64,000 nucleotides of DNA. Origin: Dyella kyungheensis. Its GTDB lineage: Bacteria; Pseudomonadota; Gammaproteobacteria; Xanthomonadales; Rhodanobacteraceae. How positions within the stretch are numbered: position 1 is the stretch's first letter; every line of letters begins with the position of its first letter. The position numbers and the translations under genes are program-made. The stretch covers positions 1,065,630-1,129,629 of the forward strand of contig NZ_JADIKC010000003.1 of assembly GCF_016905005.1 (NCBI RefSeq), in the 5' to 3' direction. Shown here piece by piece: positions 34,860-43,666 of the stretch. Below the pieces are notes generated by a model that was not told where the DNA came from, did no database searches, and saw only the letters and a list, made by a program, of their open reading frames with translations.

Positions 34860-36179
34860 TCAGCCCTTTCCCAGCGTGGCGAACATCACGATGGCCGCGA
34901 CGCCCATCACCGCAGTCGCCAACCAGCCGAGGCCCTGGAGCCATCCACCGACGACATGCTTGCCCATGGTCTCTTCGCGTCGCGCGAGAATCATCATCGC
35001 AGCCATCAGTGGCACGGCGCACACGCCATTGACCACCGCGCTCCAATAGAGGGCCTTGATGGGGTCCACCGGCGTGAAGATGAGGGCGGTGCCGGCAGCC
35101 ATCACGCCCACGAGCACGGCGTAGAACAGTTTTGCCTCGCGCGGTTTATGGGCGAGGCCGTAAGTCGAGCGCGTGGCGCCCGCCACGGCAAATGCGGTCG
35201 CGCCTGCCAGCACGGGAACCGCGAGCATGCCCGTGCTGACGATGCCAAGGGAGAAGAGCAGAAAGGCGAAACGGCCGGCGGTGGGTTTGAGCGCTTCGGC
35301 AGCCTCGGCGGTCGACTGAATGTCGGTCTTGCCGTGGGCATGCAGCACGGCCGCCGCCGTGACAATGATGAAGAAGGCCACCAGGTTCGAGAAGATCATG
35401 CCGACGCTGGTATCCATGGCAATGCGTTTGAAGGCATCCGGCGCCTGGCTGTCCGCGTGTTTCAGCGGTTCGCGCTCGTCGCTGTCCCTGATCTCTTCGA
35501 CTTCCTGCGCGGCCTGCCAACAGAACAGGTACGGACTGATGGTCGTGCCAAGCACCGCAACGATGGCGGTCAGGTAATCGACGTTCCACTGAATATGGGG
35601 CAGGGCGGTTGACCTCAGCACTTCTCCCCAGGGCACCTTGACTGCGAAGACGGTGGCCACGTACGAAAACAGGCTCAGTGCCAGCACTTTCAGGAACGGC
35701 GAATATTTGTGGAACGGCACGAACACCTGAAGCGCGGTGGATAGCGCCGCCAATCCGACACCGTAGGCCAGCGTAGATCCGCCGGTCAGCAACTGCACTG
35801 CCGCCCCCATTGCGGCGATGTCGGCAGCGATATTGATGACGTTCGCCACCACCAGCAGGGCGACCAGCGACCACACCGCGGCGCTTGGAAAATTGCGCGA
35901 CAGGTTATCGGCAAGGCCTCGCCCCGTCACACGCCCGATCCGCGCACTCACCATCTGGATGGCGATCATCAGCGGGATCGTGAGAAACATGATCCACAGC
36001 AGGGCATAGCCGAACTTGGCGCCGACCTGCGAGTAGGTCGCCACACCGCTAGGGTCGTCGTCAGCGGCGCCGGTGACGAACCCGGCACCCAGCCGTTGCC
36101 ACCAGGATTCCGATTTGGTCGATGAGGTGTCGTCCTTAGCCGGCGAGGTCGAACCTACCGCCTTCTCGCGGGCTTTCAT
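34860..36179 (-). CDS. Nramp-related transporter with non-canonical motifs
   Basis: About 439 residues, 11 or so membrane helices, clearly of the Nramp superfamily (GAGFVTGAADDDPSGVATYS, NVINIAADIAAMGAA). Classical Mn/Fe Nramps carry DPGN in helix 1 and a Met-Pro-His motif in helix 6. Here helix 1 reads DPSG and the helix-6 region reads TTISPYLFCWQAAQEVEEI, lacking the Met ligand and MPH. Nramp relatives with altered motifs transport other cations, so the substrate is open (Mg or Al are known alternatives in the superfamily). The ATG at 36179 is preferred to one five codons upstream. It leads a two-gene operon. Confidence 0.85.
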   Translation of the reverse strand: MKAREKAVGSTSPAKDDTSSTKSESWWQRLGAGFVTGAADDDPSGVATYSQVGAKFGYALLWIMFLTIPLMIAIQMVSARIGRVTGRGLADNLSRNFPSAAVWSLVALLVVANVINIAADIAAMGAAVQLLTGGSTLAYGVGLAALSTALQVFVPFHKYSPFLKVLALSLFSYVATVFAVKVPWGEVLRSTALPHIQWNVDYLTAIVAVLGTTISPYLFCWQAAQEVEEIRDSDEREPLKHADSQAPDAFKRIAMDTSVGMIFSNLVAFFIIVTAAAVLHAHGKTDIQSTAEAAEALKPTAGRFAFLLFSLGIVSTGMLAVPVLAGATAFAVAGATRSTYGLAHKPREAKLFYAVLVGVMAAGTALIFTPVDPIKALYWSAVVNGVCAVPLMAAMMILARREETMGKHVVGGWLQGLGWLATAVMGVAAIVMFATLGKG

Positions 36180-36380
36180 GGCATGTGACTCCACGATTCA
36201 TGCGGCATCCTGAATCGCCTGTCGTGACGGGGCGGCGAGTGCGAAGCGGTGATGAAGTGAAGGCGCCGTTAGAGGATGAGTGGCGATCGAGGGGACTCGA
36301 TGTTCTCTCGCGCGACTCACGGCCGACCGTCAACGTGCAGAGGATTCACGCACATTGGCCGTCGCGAAGGGACGTCAGCG

Positions 36381-36390
36381 GTAGAAATAC
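36381..36390 (+). promoter_or_regulatory. GTAGAAATAC motif upstream of autotransporter
   Basis: An A+T-rich 10-mer, 94 nt before the autotransporter ATG, in the same orientation as the gene. Exact copies lie upstream of two other genes at 42546-42555 and 44680-44689. Next to it GCAACCCCGT/ACGGTTGC forms an imperfect stem. The 295-bp gap at 36180-36474 holds no gene. Confidence 0.45.
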
Positions 36391-36474
36391 AGAGTGCAAC
36401 CCCGTGGAATTACGGTTGCCCGCGGCTTGCGTCAGCGATCACAGTATCCGCTTGGTTTCTAGGGGACCAACGCC

Positions 36475-39400
36475 ATGGATACCCGCGGCTGCCCGCTTGC
36501 CTGCTGCATACGAACCATCCTCGCTGCATCGATGGCTTCGCCTGCTGTCTTCGTTCCCGCTGCCATGGCGCAAGTCGTCGGGCCGGGCACGATCACTGCA
36601 CCCGTCAATGTCGGCAGTGGCACGACCACGCTCGTGGGCAACACCACGGTGGATGTGCGCAGCGGTACCAGCACGCCATCGACGGCGAACGCCACCAACG
36701 TCACGGCAGGCGGGACGTTGAACGTGGACACGAGCGCAGGACCCAGCCCGGGTGCCATCGTGCTCTATACCGATTCCGGCCATGCGTTGTACGCCAACGG
36801 CGGCACCATCCGGGTTCCCTACGGCGTGAACATCGTCACCAGGAATGGCAGCGCCGCATTTGCCAATGGCAGCGGCAGCACCATCCAACTGGCCGGCGGC
36901 ACTGTCTCGGTGTTGAATCGCGGATTCGCCGCTGCGGCGATCGGCGGTTCCATCGATATTTCGGCCACCAGTTTCAACGACCCGCTCCTGTCCGGCGGAA
37001 CCGCGCTGGGCAATGGCGCCGCGGTCGATGGCGGTGGCGTCATCAATTTCCTCGGTGGCAACCGGCTTTACACCAGCGGCTTCACCAATGCCGTGGGCCT
37101 GGGTGCCTCTGGGGCGAACTCCGCCATCAACGTGAGCGGCAGTCTGCCTATCACGATGAGTGGTCTGGGCTCGCTGGGCGTTTACCTTTACCGGGGCGGG
37201 CAACTCAACGCCACAGCGCCGATATCGCTGACCTTCAACGGCGCCAGCAGCGTGGGCATGACGGTGGATGGCACGACGATGGCCGCGCCCATATCCGGAC
37301 TCTCGATGACCTTCAACAGCACGAGCGGCACCGCCGGTTCGGGCCTTGTGGTGATCAACAGCGGTTCGGCCGCCGCAGACACGTTGACGGTGGGCGGTGC
37401 AGGCGCGGCACTCGGCGTGTGGGTGCAGGGATCGAGCGCGACGCTGACGGGTGCCAGCGTGATCACTATCAACGCGACCAACAATTCGCAGCTCTGGCGT
37501 CTCAGCACATCATCGTTGGTCACCAATCCGATCTTCGGCACCGTTAACGCCAGTTCCTATCGCGCCGGCTTGCTCAATCAAGGCGGCCAGATCAGCAGTA
37601 CGGGCACCACCATCAACGCCAACGCGGCAGGCAGCTATGGCGCCTACGCAGGTGCGCACGGTAGCGTCGCCAGCCTCACGACGATGGCGAACAACACCGT
37701 GACGGCGAGTGGCGCGCGCAGTTGGGGGCTGATGGCTTACGCCAACGGGCAATACACCGTGACGGACTCGACCGTCGCCAGCAACGGCGGCTATGGCGCG
37801 CTTTACCTCTGGGGCTATGCGAACCCGTCCAACAACCAGGTCACGACTTTTCCGAGCGTGATGAATTTCACCAACACGCAGGTGAGTGGCACAGGCGGCG
37901 CCTACGGCCTCTACGCGGTGAACCAGACCAAGGGCCTGCAGGACTCGGTGAGCTTTACGGGTGGCGGCTTGAGCAGCGACAGCTTTGCGATCGAAGCGAC
38001 CGGCCCTCTGCTGTTCACGGCAACCCAGGGAGCGAAGATCAGTGGCGACGCCGGCCTGGTGGATGCGTTCGCGATCAGTCCGGGCACCGGCGAAGCCACC
38101 AAGGTGGACATCTTTGCTTCCGCTGGCAGTGAGTTGAGCGGATTGGCCCAGGCCGATAGCGCAAGCCAGGCGAACATCACGCTCACCGATCGTTCGAGCT
38201 GGATCGGCGAAGCCTTCTACGCCACCAACGTCACCGTGGATGCCACCAGCAGCTGGACGATAACGGCCAGCTCCGTGCTTTCCGGGCAGCTGAGCAACAG
38301 CGGCCTGGTGCAGTTCACCGCGCCGGTCAACGACGTGTTCAAGAGCCTGTATGTGCACGACTACGTGAGCGATCCGGGCACGTTGGGCATCAACACCTAT
38401 CTTGGCGACGACAGCTCGCCGACCGATCGCCTGATCATCGATGGCGGCACCACGCGGGGCAACGGTTTGATCGCGGTAGCCAATGTGGGAGGTCCCGGTG
38501 CACTCACCAGTGCCAACGGCATTCCGGTGGTCGAGGTGGCCAACGGCGGCACGACCACGGGGGACGCGTTCGCGCTGAGCGGTGCCGTGGTGGCGGGCCC
38601 CTACGAGTACACCCTCCAGCGCGGCGGCGTATCGCCTGGCACGGAGGATTATTGGTTCCTGCGCTCGACGAGGAGCTGCGAGGGCAGCACATCTCCCGAG
38701 TGTCCGCCGCCACCGCCGCCACCGCCGCCGCCTCCGGATCCTCCGCCGCCGCCTGCGCCGCCACCGCCCGCACCGCCGCCGGATCCCAACAACCCACCGG
38801 CACCGCCACCCGAGCCCGAGGCGCCGCCGCCGGTACCTGCACCCGTGGAGCCGGAGACACCGGCCACGCCGTCGATACCCAACTACCGCCCCGAGGTGTC
38901 GCTGTACACCGCGCTGCCCGGCATGGCGCTGCGTTACGGCTGGGCCACGCTGGGCAATCTGCACGAACGTGTGGGCGAGGAGGAGCAACTGCGCGATCGC
39001 AGCGATTTCAGTTCGGGCAACACCTTCAATGCGTTGTGGGTGCGGGTGATCGGCGAGGACGGCGACGTCACCGGTGCCTCACAGGGTATCTACGATGGCG
39101 GCCCCAAATACGACTACAACATCGAAGCGTTCCAGGCGGGCCTCGATGTCTACGCCGAGCAGCACGACAACCAGCAGCGCGATCACGCCGGCCTGTATCT
39201 CGGTACCGGCCGCATCCGCAGCGACGTGACCAACTACGACGGCACCAACGCGGGCCGCGATGTGGTGAAAGGGCAATCGCTCGGCCTGTATTGGACCCAC
39301 TTCTGGACGGAAGGCCAATATCTCGACGCGGTATGGCAGGGCACCTGGTCCAAGTCGAGCGCGCAATCGATGGAAGGGCTGGCCTTGCACCATTCCGGCT

Positions 39401-39876
39401 TCGGCTGGGCCGCGTCGCTGGAAGGCGGCTATCCGTTTCATGACGAATCGCAGGTGTGGGAGCCGCAGGCGCAGGTGATCTACCAGCACTTCAACGACGG
39501 GCAGTCCAGCGATGTGGCGGCCACGGTTCGTTTCGACGATATCGATTCGCTGGCAGCGCGACTTGGCCTGCGCTGGGCCGATACGTGGAAGCTGGAGCCC
39601 GCCGCGAACGGCAGTCCCCGCCTGTTCACCGGCTGGTTGCGCTTCAACGTCTGGAAGGAGTTCAAGGGACAGCCGACGACCTCGTTCTCGTCCGAAGACG
39701 GCTTCGTGCCGTTCGAGGGCAGCATCAAGGGCTCGTGGTGGCAGCTCAACGCCGGAATGACCTGGGAGCTGGACAAGAACACCTCGTTCTACGCCAATCT
39801 CGGTTACCAGCGCGGCTTTGGCAGCAAGGACTTCGATGCCTGGGACGGCAAGCTGGGTTTCCGCTGGAACTGGTGA
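36475..39876 (+). CDS. Autotransporter (type Va secretion) with Pro-rich linker
   Basis: A 1133-residue protein. The signal peptide ends near AAMAQVVG; the passenger (about residues 35-740) is rich in Gly, Ser, Thr and Asn with repeated short strands, typical of a beta-helix. A Pro-rich linker (about 741-800, up to ten Pro in a row) leads to PNYRPEVSLYTALPGMALRY and a 12-strand barrel ending in DGKLGFRWNW with the aromatic C-terminal residue. The architecture matches pertactin-like autotransporters. No protease or adhesin motif is recognisable in the passenger. It is divergent from the Nramp-related operon and carries the GTAGAAATAC motif upstream. Confidence 0.93.
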   Translation: MDTRGCPLACCIRTILAASMASPAVFVPAAMAQVVGPGTITAPVNVGSGTTTLVGNTTVDVRSGTSTPSTANATNVTAGGTLNVDTSAGPSPGAIVLYTDSGHALYANGGTIRVPYGVNIVTRNGSAAFANGSGSTIQLAGGTVSVLNRGFAAAAIGGSIDISATSFNDPLLSGGTALGNGAAVDGGGVINFLGGNRLYTSGFTNAVGLGASGANSAINVSGSLPITMSGLGSLGVYLYRGGQLNATAPISLTFNGASSVGMTVDGTTMAAPISGLSMTFNSTSGTAGSGLVVINSGSAAADTLTVGGAGAALGVWVQGSSATLTGASVITINATNNSQLWRLSTSSLVTNPIFGTVNASSYRAGLLNQGGQISSTGTTINANAAGSYGAYAGAHGSVASLTTMANNTVTASGARSWGLMAYANGQYTVTDSTVASNGGYGALYLWGYANPSNNQVTTFPSVMNFTNTQVSGTGGAYGLYAVNQTKGLQDSVSFTGGGLSSDSFAIEATGPLLFTATQGAKISGDAGLVDAFAISPGTGEATKVDIFASAGSELSGLAQADSASQANITLTDRSSWIGEAFYATNVTVDATSSWTITASSVLSGQLSNSGLVQFTAPVNDVFKSLYVHDYVSDPGTLGINTYLGDDSSPTDRLIIDGGTTRGNGLIAVANVGGPGALTSANGIPVVEVANGGTTTGDAFALSGAVVAGPYEYTLQRGGVSPGTEDYWFLRSTRSCEGSTSPECPPPPPPPPPPPDPPPPPAPPPPAPPPDPNNPPAPPPEPEAPPPVPAPVEPETPATPSIPNYRPEVSLYTALPGMALRYGWATLGNLHERVGEEEQLRDRSDFSSGNTFNALWVRVIGEDGDVTGASQGIYDGGPKYDYNIEAFQAGLDVYAEQHDNQQRDHAGLYLGTGRIRSDVTNYDGTNAGRDVVKGQSLGLYWTHFWTEGQYLDAVWQGTWSKSSAQSMEGLALHHSGFGWAASLEGGYPFHDESQVWEPQAQVIYQHFNDGQSSDVAATVRFDDIDSLAARLGLRWADTWKLEPAANGSPRLFTGWLRFNVWKEFKGQPTTSFSSEDGFVPFEGSIKGSWWQLNAGMTWELDKNTSFYANLGYQRGFGSKDFDAWDGKLGFRWNW

Positions 39877-40050
39877 CCGCGCACGCTCGCCCCGGGTGCA
39901 TCTAGGCCATCGGTGAGATTGGCAACGTCCGCTTCCGGCGCGAGGCTGGCCCGGCTGGCATCCGGCCCGTGTCGATTCCGCCCGCACTCGTTCGTCGAAC
40001 TCATGAAGGCGGCCATGCCGGTCGCCCTTTTTGCCGAGGAGAAGACAGTT

Positions 40051-40407
40051 ATGTCCTATATCGATGGCTTCGTGATCGCCGTACCCAACGCCAACCGCGA
40101 GAAATTCATCGAGCACGCGCGTACCTTCGACGTCATTTTCATGGAGTTCGGCGCCATCCGGATCATGGAGTGTTGGAACGACGACGTGCCCGAGGGCAAG
40201 GTCACCGATTTTCGTCGCGCGGTACAGGCGACGGCGGACGAATCGGTGGTGTTCTCGTGGGTGGAATGGCCGGACAAGGCTGCCCGCGATGCCGGCATGA
40301 AGAAAATCATGGAAGACCCGCGCATGCCGGGCATGGGCGACATGCCGTTCGACGGCAAACGCATGATCTTCGGCGGCTTCGTGCCCGTGGTCAGCCTGCC
40401 CGAATAG
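40051..40407 (+). CDS. DUF1428-family protein (YbaA-like)
   Basis: A 118-residue cytosolic protein of the DUF1428 family: MSYIDGFVIAVP start, ECWNDDVPEGKVTDFRRAV, VVFSWVEWPDK and MPFDGKRMIFGGFVPVV end. The fold is a ferredoxin-like dimer by family knowledge; biochemical role unknown. GAGGAGAAG precedes the ATG at 40051; the longer frame to 39913 is not supported. Confidence 0.9.
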   Translation: MSYIDGFVIAVPNANREKFIEHARTFDVIFMEFGAIRIMECWNDDVPEGKVTDFRRAVQATADESVVFSWVEWPDKAARDAGMKKIMEDPRMPGMGDMPFDGKRMIFGGFVPVVSLPE

Positions 40408-40429
40408 AGAGCCTGAAGATGTAAGGCCT

Positions 40430-40479
40430 GCGACCGCTGATCGATGGCGCCCCCGTGCGGGAGGCGCTGTCGCGGTCGC
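40430..40479. other. Structured intergenic stem
   Basis: Outer arms GCGACCG (40430-40436) and CGGTCGC (40473-40479) enclose inner arms GGCGCC and GGCGC. It follows the DUF1428 gene and precedes a convergent gene, so it is probably a terminator. The rest of 40480-40627 shows nothing clear. Confidence 0.45.
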
Positions 40480-40627
40480 CTGGGTTCATTGAAATCGACA
40501 ACGGGCTCAAAAGCGACCGGGCAAGAAGAACGCCAAGAAATCCCCGGTTGCCAAATGACGGCCAGGAAAGCCGCTATGCAGGCTGGTTCGTGGCCGGTGG
40601 ACGCAAAGGCATGTATGGCGTGGAATT

Positions 40628-40888
40628 CTACGGGGCCGCTTTCAGGTTTCGCGCTGCGGTTGTTTCCTCAGCCTTCGAACCGATCGGCGGCGGGCGCGGT
40701 GCGACGCGGCCCAGCGTGATGTTCTTGGATGCCCGCACTTCACGGTTGGAAAAAGTCCATATTTCCCCCGTTTCAGTAATCATCACCGTCCAATAGAGAT
40801 CCGACTCCGGCCCGTAGTCGGTCAAGATGTGGGCGAAGCCTTCGCCCTTGGGCGTGTTCATCGGAAGAGGGGGATTCAGTTGCAACAT
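40628..40888 (-). CDS. Small conserved hypothetical protein
   Basis: An 86-residue protein of a small widespread family in proteobacteria, recognisable by its opening MLQLNPPLPMNTPKGEGFAH and the central WTFSNREVRASKNITLGR. Function unknown; no signal or membrane segment. GGAG precedes the ATG at 40888. It is the last of four minus-strand genes that start at the LuxR response regulator. Confidence 0.75.
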   Translation of the reverse strand: MLQLNPPLPMNTPKGEGFAHILTDYGPESDLYWTVMITETGEIWTFSNREVRASKNITLGRVAPRPPPIGSKAEETTAARNLKAAP

Positions 40889-40989
40889 GGATATCTCCGG
40901 CTTTTCCGATGATGTAACCCCTCCTTCGTGAGGCACGTGCATGTTCGTGGTTAACGCTGCTTGCGGCTCTTGCGCGTGGCTGGGTGCTT

Positions 40990-41235
40990 CTAAGGCGCGC
41001 CGCCTTGCTCCTGCCACTGCTTGAACGTCGCGCACATGTCCGCTGTCCAGCGCGGCTCACCGCACGACGCGGGCGGCATGTGACCGCTGACGACCGATTG
41101 ATAGATGGCGTCCGCGTGCCGGAAGACGCTGTCGCGACTGCTGAGGTCCATGCTCTTTTTCATATGGGCGATGTCCATGCCGGTGAAAAGAGGGCGGATA
41201 TCGCGGTCAAAGCTGAGTGGGGTTGGCGCGGGCAT
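40990..41235 (-). CDS. Small hypothetical protein (FDRDIRPLF family)
   Basis: An 81-residue protein with FDRDIRPLFTGMDIAHMKKS, HADAIYQSVVSGHMPP and the C-terminal ADMCATFKQWQEQGGAP. The pattern recalls small proteins found beside oxidoreductases, but no cofactor motif is present. The ATG at 41235 has GGGAG at the right distance; the ATG two codons upstream is too close to it. Confidence 0.7.
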   Translation of the reverse strand: MPAPTPLSFDRDIRPLFTGMDIAHMKKSMDLSSRDSVFRHADAIYQSVVSGHMPPASCGEPRWTADMCATFKQWQEQGGAP

Positions 41236-41335
41236 GTTCATCTCCCGATTGGAGCGGAGGACGGGTACCGGGGCGGGGAATCATTCACCGACGTAGTCCC
41301 TGAAAGCATGGGGCTCCCGAGGCGAATCGGGCGAC

Positions 41336-42451
41336 CTAGTGACTACTTTCGCCGGCCCGGGAAAAGCGGTTGGAGATATCGCGGAACTTCGCCTGCATCT
41401 GGACAAACGCGTCGGTAATGTCGGGATCGAAATCGGTTGACCGCTTCGCCTCGATATAGGCCACGACCTGATCATGCGACATGGGTTCTTTATAGACGCG
41501 CCGTGTGATCAGCGCATCGTAGACATCGGCCACGGCCATGAGGCGCGCCGAGAGCGGGATGTCGTCGCCGGCCTTTCCCTCGGGGTAACCGTGACCGTCC
41601 CATCGTTCGTGGTGGCAATAGGTCAGTTCCTTGATCACGGCCAGAAAGGGTACGTGGACGCCGAGCCGATCTTCCGCCCTTTGAATGGCGTCGCGGCCCA
41701 GCGTGGTGTGCGTCTTCATGATCTCGCGCTCGTCCGGGCTTAGCGGGCCGGCCTTGAGCAGGATGGCGTCGGGCACGCCAATCTTTCCGATGTCGTGCAA
41801 GGGCACCGAGTTGCGCAGGAGTGCGCGCGCCTCCGGGTCGAGCTGGTCCGCAAACCGTCGATGCGATGCCAGGTGGTCGGCCAGGGCCATCACGTAATTC
41901 TGGGTACGCCTTGCGTGGCTCTCGGTTTCGAGATGGCGAATCTCCGCGAGCGAGGCCATGGTCAGCACGGCGATCTCTTTCAGGATGCTGATCTCCCTGG
42001 AGCGTTGGTCGATCTCTTGTTCAAGGTTGCTCCGTCCGCTTTTGGTGGCGCGCACCGCGGCGCTGAGTTGAAGCTGGTGGGCGACGCTATGCCTCAACGC
42101 GGTGGGGTCGACGGGTTTGACAAGGCATTCGTCGATGCCAAGCTCAGCCGCCAGGGATTCGGTGACCGTGCTTCCCTGGCCGCGTAGCACGATGACGGGA
42201 ATGGTGCGGGTGGCGGGCAGCGCCTTCCATTGCTTGCAGAAGACCGAAGGCGAGTCTTCCGAGAAATCCTCGTCGAGCAAGACCAGATCTGGCAGCCCCT
42301 GGGTGCCAAGGCACACCCATGCTTCTTGCGTCGTGCCTGCAAGTTCGAGCGCATACAGCGGACTCAGCATGTCGGCCAGGGCGAACCGGTCGTGCGGCGA
42401 CCTGGCCGCGATCAGTACGGATGGCCGATTGAGGGTGTCGGGCAGAACCAT
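41336..42451 (-). CDS. Response regulator with HD-GYP c-di-GMP phosphodiesterase domain
   Basis: 371 residues. The receiver domain (residues 1-130) has the phospho-acceptor Asp in LVLLDEDF and the conserved Lys in CLVKPVDP. A linker coiled coil follows, then an HD-GYP domain with all signature elements: HDIGKIGVPDAILLK, KTHTTLGRDAI, the CHHERWDGHGYPEG motif and DVYDALITRRVYK. It should hydrolyse cyclic di-GMP under control of a histidine kinase encoded elsewhere. The GTAGAAATAC motif lies about 100 nt upstream in the same orientation. It follows the LuxR response-regulator gene after a 259-bp gap containing a 7-bp stem (AGGGACG/CGTCCCT, 42557-42574). Confidence 0.94.
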   Translation of the reverse strand: MVLPDTLNRPSVLIAARSPHDRFALADMLSPLYALELAGTTQEAWVCLGTQGLPDLVLLDEDFSEDSPSVFCKQWKALPATRTIPVIVLRGQGSTVTESLAAELGIDECLVKPVDPTALRHSVAHQLQLSAAVRATKSGRSNLEQEIDQRSREISILKEIAVLTMASLAEIRHLETESHARRTQNYVMALADHLASHRRFADQLDPEARALLRNSVPLHDIGKIGVPDAILLKAGPLSPDEREIMKTHTTLGRDAIQRAEDRLGVHVPFLAVIKELTYCHHERWDGHGYPEGKAGDDIPLSARLMAVADVYDALITRRVYKEPMSHDQVVAYIEAKRSTDFDPDITDAFVQMQAKFRDISNRFSRAGESSH

Positions 42452-42545
42452 AGGCTGCTCCAGCGTGCTTCGTGACCATCGTGGGCCGTGAGAAACCGGC
42501 GCGAAGCAACGATCAGTCTTCTCGCGTCTGTCCGCCTGGACAACC

Positions 42546-42555
42546 GTATTTCTAC
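42546..42555 (-). promoter_or_regulatory. GTAGAAATAC motif upstream of HD-GYP gene
   Basis: An exact copy of the 10-mer, about 95-105 nt before the HD-GYP start, same orientation as the gene. A 7-bp stem (42557-42574) abuts it. Confidence 0.45.
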
Positions 42556-42710
42556 CAGGGACGGGTTCGTCCCTTTACCTAGCGCGGCTCCGCAGCGCGC
42601 TGTTGGAAGTGCGGCTCACGGCATCGACCTCGTTGAGGGCGGCGGTAAGCGGCGGGGCATGGTTGCCACAGCTGCCGCGATGGTGTGCACGCCCTGGCGC
42701 CGTGCGCGAC

Positions 42711-43409
42711 TCAGCTCAGGGCAGGGTCCAGCGACACGTCTGCCATGCGCCTGGTCATGCCCTGGCGCACCAGCCCTTGTTTCTCCGCTTCGCGGATCAG
42801 GGCGATGCTGTTGTGCACGCCAAACAGACGCAGCAATGCCTGTCGATGGCTTTCCACCGTGCGGGGCGAGATGCCCAGCGAGGCCGCGATTTCCGCGGTA
42901 CGGAAGCCGTCGGCGACGCAGTTGATGATCTGTCCTTGTCGGCGCGAAAGCCGGTGAGTCGGCGGTGGGGCGAGCATGATCGCGGTGAGCGCGCTCGGGC
43001 TCAGATATTGATAGCCATGCGCCACTGCCTCGACTGCCCTGCAAAGCTCTTCGCTGACCAGTTGCTTGACGACATAGCCGTTGCAGCCGGAAAGCAGCGC
43101 TTCGCGCGTGACGGCCGGATCGCCGTGTGCCGATAGCGCAATGAAGGGCACGCTGGATCCCTTCTCGCGCAATTGCTGCAAGGCCTGAAAGCCGCTGAGC
43201 ATCGGCAGGGTGATATCGGAAACGACCAGGTCGATGGCGCCGGTGAGTACGCGTTTGACCAGGGTTATTCCGTCGTGTGCGATCTCAAAGGAACCGATGA
43301 CCGGAGAAAGCATATCGGCCATTTCCTCGGCGACGCGCTGATCGGCGTCTGCCAAAAGCACCCGGAATGACGGCAAGTCTTTCGTTTGAAACGAAGAGTG
43401 GTCAGTCAT
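42711..43409 (-). CDS. NarL/FixJ-type response regulator (REC-LuxR HTH)
   Basis: 232 residues. Receiver domain: acidic residues in LLADADQ, phospho-acceptor Asp in LVVSDITLPMLSG, Ser in ALSAHGD and Lys in GYVVKQ. The C-terminal LuxR HTH is HRLSRRQGQIINCVADGFRT followed by AEIAASLGISPRTVESHRQ. A short tail follows. The ATG at 43409 leads into MTDHSSFQTKD. No partner kinase is adjacent. It sits upstream of the HD-GYP gene and may control its neighbours. Confidence 0.93.
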   Translation of the reverse strand: MTDHSSFQTKDLPSFRVLLADADQRVAEEMADMLSPVIGSFEIAHDGITLVKRVLTGAIDLVVSDITLPMLSGFQALQQLREKGSSVPFIALSAHGDPAVTREALLSGCNGYVVKQLVSEELCRAVEAVAHGYQYLSPSALTAIMLAPPPTHRLSRRQGQIINCVADGFRTAEIAASLGISPRTVESHRQALLRLFGVHNSIALIREAEKQGLVRQGMTRRMADVSLDPALS

Positions 43410-43666
43410 GGCACACCTCCCTGGTGCAGCCTCGATGATCGATGAGGTCAGACGTACACCGCGCGTTGGAGCTGCGCCCATCGCTCGCGTGAGAGGCGGT
43501 GGACGCAGCCGTGTCATTGGACAATTCCTTCGTATCTGTTTCGCCCCTTGCGTGACGTCCGCCAACCATCAAATGGCTTCATGTCCCGCGGAGTAAGCAA
43601 GGTGCCTCGACATCGATAGCGCCTGTCGGATGGACCTGCCAGAGACCTCCTGGCCCGGATCGAATC

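Noticed and set aside
40455-40796. Plus-strand frame in the gap after the DUF1428 gene
   Set aside because: It overlaps the recognisable 86-residue minus-strand protein and has no ribosome-binding site.
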